A DNA stretch of 64,000 nucleotides from assembly GCA_028583405.1 (NCBI GenBank), contig CM053252.1, forward strand, positions 32,741,562 through 32,805,561. Direction: 5' to 3'. The notes under the pieces are model-generated. The model saw only the letters and a program-made list of their open reading frames with translations. It did not search any database and was not told where the DNA came from. The stretch's first letter is position 1. Every line of letters begins with the position of its first letter. Shown one piece after another: positions 60,764 to 64,000 of the stretch. Source of the DNA: Pogonophryne albipinna. Taxonomy: Eukaryota > Chordata > Actinopteri > Perciformes > Artedidraconidae. The translations under genes and the position numbers were made by a program.

Positions 60764-61193
60764 CAGGGGTGTCAAACTCAATTTCATCTCGGGCCACATT
60801 AGCATCATGGTTGCACTCAAAGGGCCAGTTTTATATATAAGACTATATAAAAAGAGCTATATAAATATTTAATATATATAAAATAATGCATTATATATTT
60901 ATATTACATTATTGCCTAAATAAAAGCCAAAATCCCTAAAAATAAGTGACATTTTGAAGAAAAAAAATTACATTTTGAAAAAAAAGTCAGATTCTGAGAA
61001 AAAGGCAAATTCTGAGAAAAAAAGTCACATTTGAGATGCATTGTGGGACATGTAGTTTATGGGCAACGTGCTTCTGTAAATCGGCATGTAACCATATAAT
61101 TAACATATGATATTCTTTGCAAGCTCTTGTGGGCCACATAAAATGAAGTCACGGGCCGGATTTGGCCCCCGGGCCTTGAGTTTGACACCCCTG
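60764..61193. mobile_element. hAT-type MITE (caggggtgtcaaactcaa family)
   Basis: The ends caggggtgtcaaactcaa and its exact reverse complement form an 18-bp perfect inverted repeat. They are flanked by a perfect 8-bp duplication, atctaatg (60756-60763 and 61194-61201). Just inside lie tcgggccaca and its counterpart tgtgggccac. The interior is AT-rich and non-coding. Confidence 0.92.
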
Positions 61194-61201
61194 ATCTAAT
61201 G

Positions 61202-63843
<2,642 letters not shown>

Positions 63844-64000
63844 AGACAAAACTAAGGCTGTCTAAAGGCCACTACCTGCATTGTTTGGGCACCCAGCGGC
63901 CAAATCTACCCAGCAACAGAGGTGATGTGTAGACGTCGATGGGATGGGGTTCAACAGAGGTGAAGAAGTGAGAGGAAGTGGTATGTCGTTAGCACTTCGT

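Overview
This looks like teleost fish DNA. The evidence is a near-complete L2-type LINE with the usual fish 3' tail, a tRNA-derived V-SINE-like element, many hAT and TTAA-targeting MITEs, ten long CA/TG arrays and AT-rich unique sequence. It is gene-poor. No RNA gene, operon or CRISPR array was seen. Most long open frames are artefacts of dinucleotide arrays, which stay open in several frames on both strands.

1-7.0 kb: The one gene I can partly reconstruct lies here on the + strand. It encodes a protein related to the cysteine-rich cytoplasmic C-terminal ('ballast') region of the P2X7 receptor. A Cys-rich segment sits at 1608-1850 and a last exon at 6796-6955. The two join in phase across canonical splice sites. 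The intron between them holds an L2 LINE (about 2400-5787) and a 963-bp hAT element (5788-6750) inserted in the L2 tail. A 1.1-kb inverted-repeat element ends 56 bp before a possible start codon at 1541. An in-frame TAG at 1684 and a damaged first exon suggest a pseudogene, unless 1678-1791 is a small intron.

7-24.6 kb: Mostly unassigned sequence around a nested block. One hAT-type element (12407-16096) contains two others (12528-14271 and 14971-15704), and each has its own perfect 8-bp target-site duplication. The first inner element carries a two-part 209-bp minisatellite and a long GT/GCGT tract.

24.6-44.3 kb: Mobile-element graveyard. It has two copies of one TTAA MITE family in opposite orientation (30181-30525 and 40734-41044) and a related larger one (37730-38510). 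A decayed minus-strand LINE (31312-32764) has been split by another repeat. A piggyBac-like MITE (34577-35396) holds a LINE 3' end. There is also a V-SINE (39111-39407) and a hAT copy (43382-44304) that keeps the 5' end of a BED-finger transposase gene.

44.3-64 kb: AT-rich, largely unique sequence with a possible minus-strand terminal exon (49622-49680), a cluster of TTAGCAT motifs, purine/pyrimidine-rich sequence with four long CA/TG arrays, and two small MITEs (59081-59296 and 60764-61193). Several stretches may be conserved non-coding elements, which only alignment to other fish could confirm.
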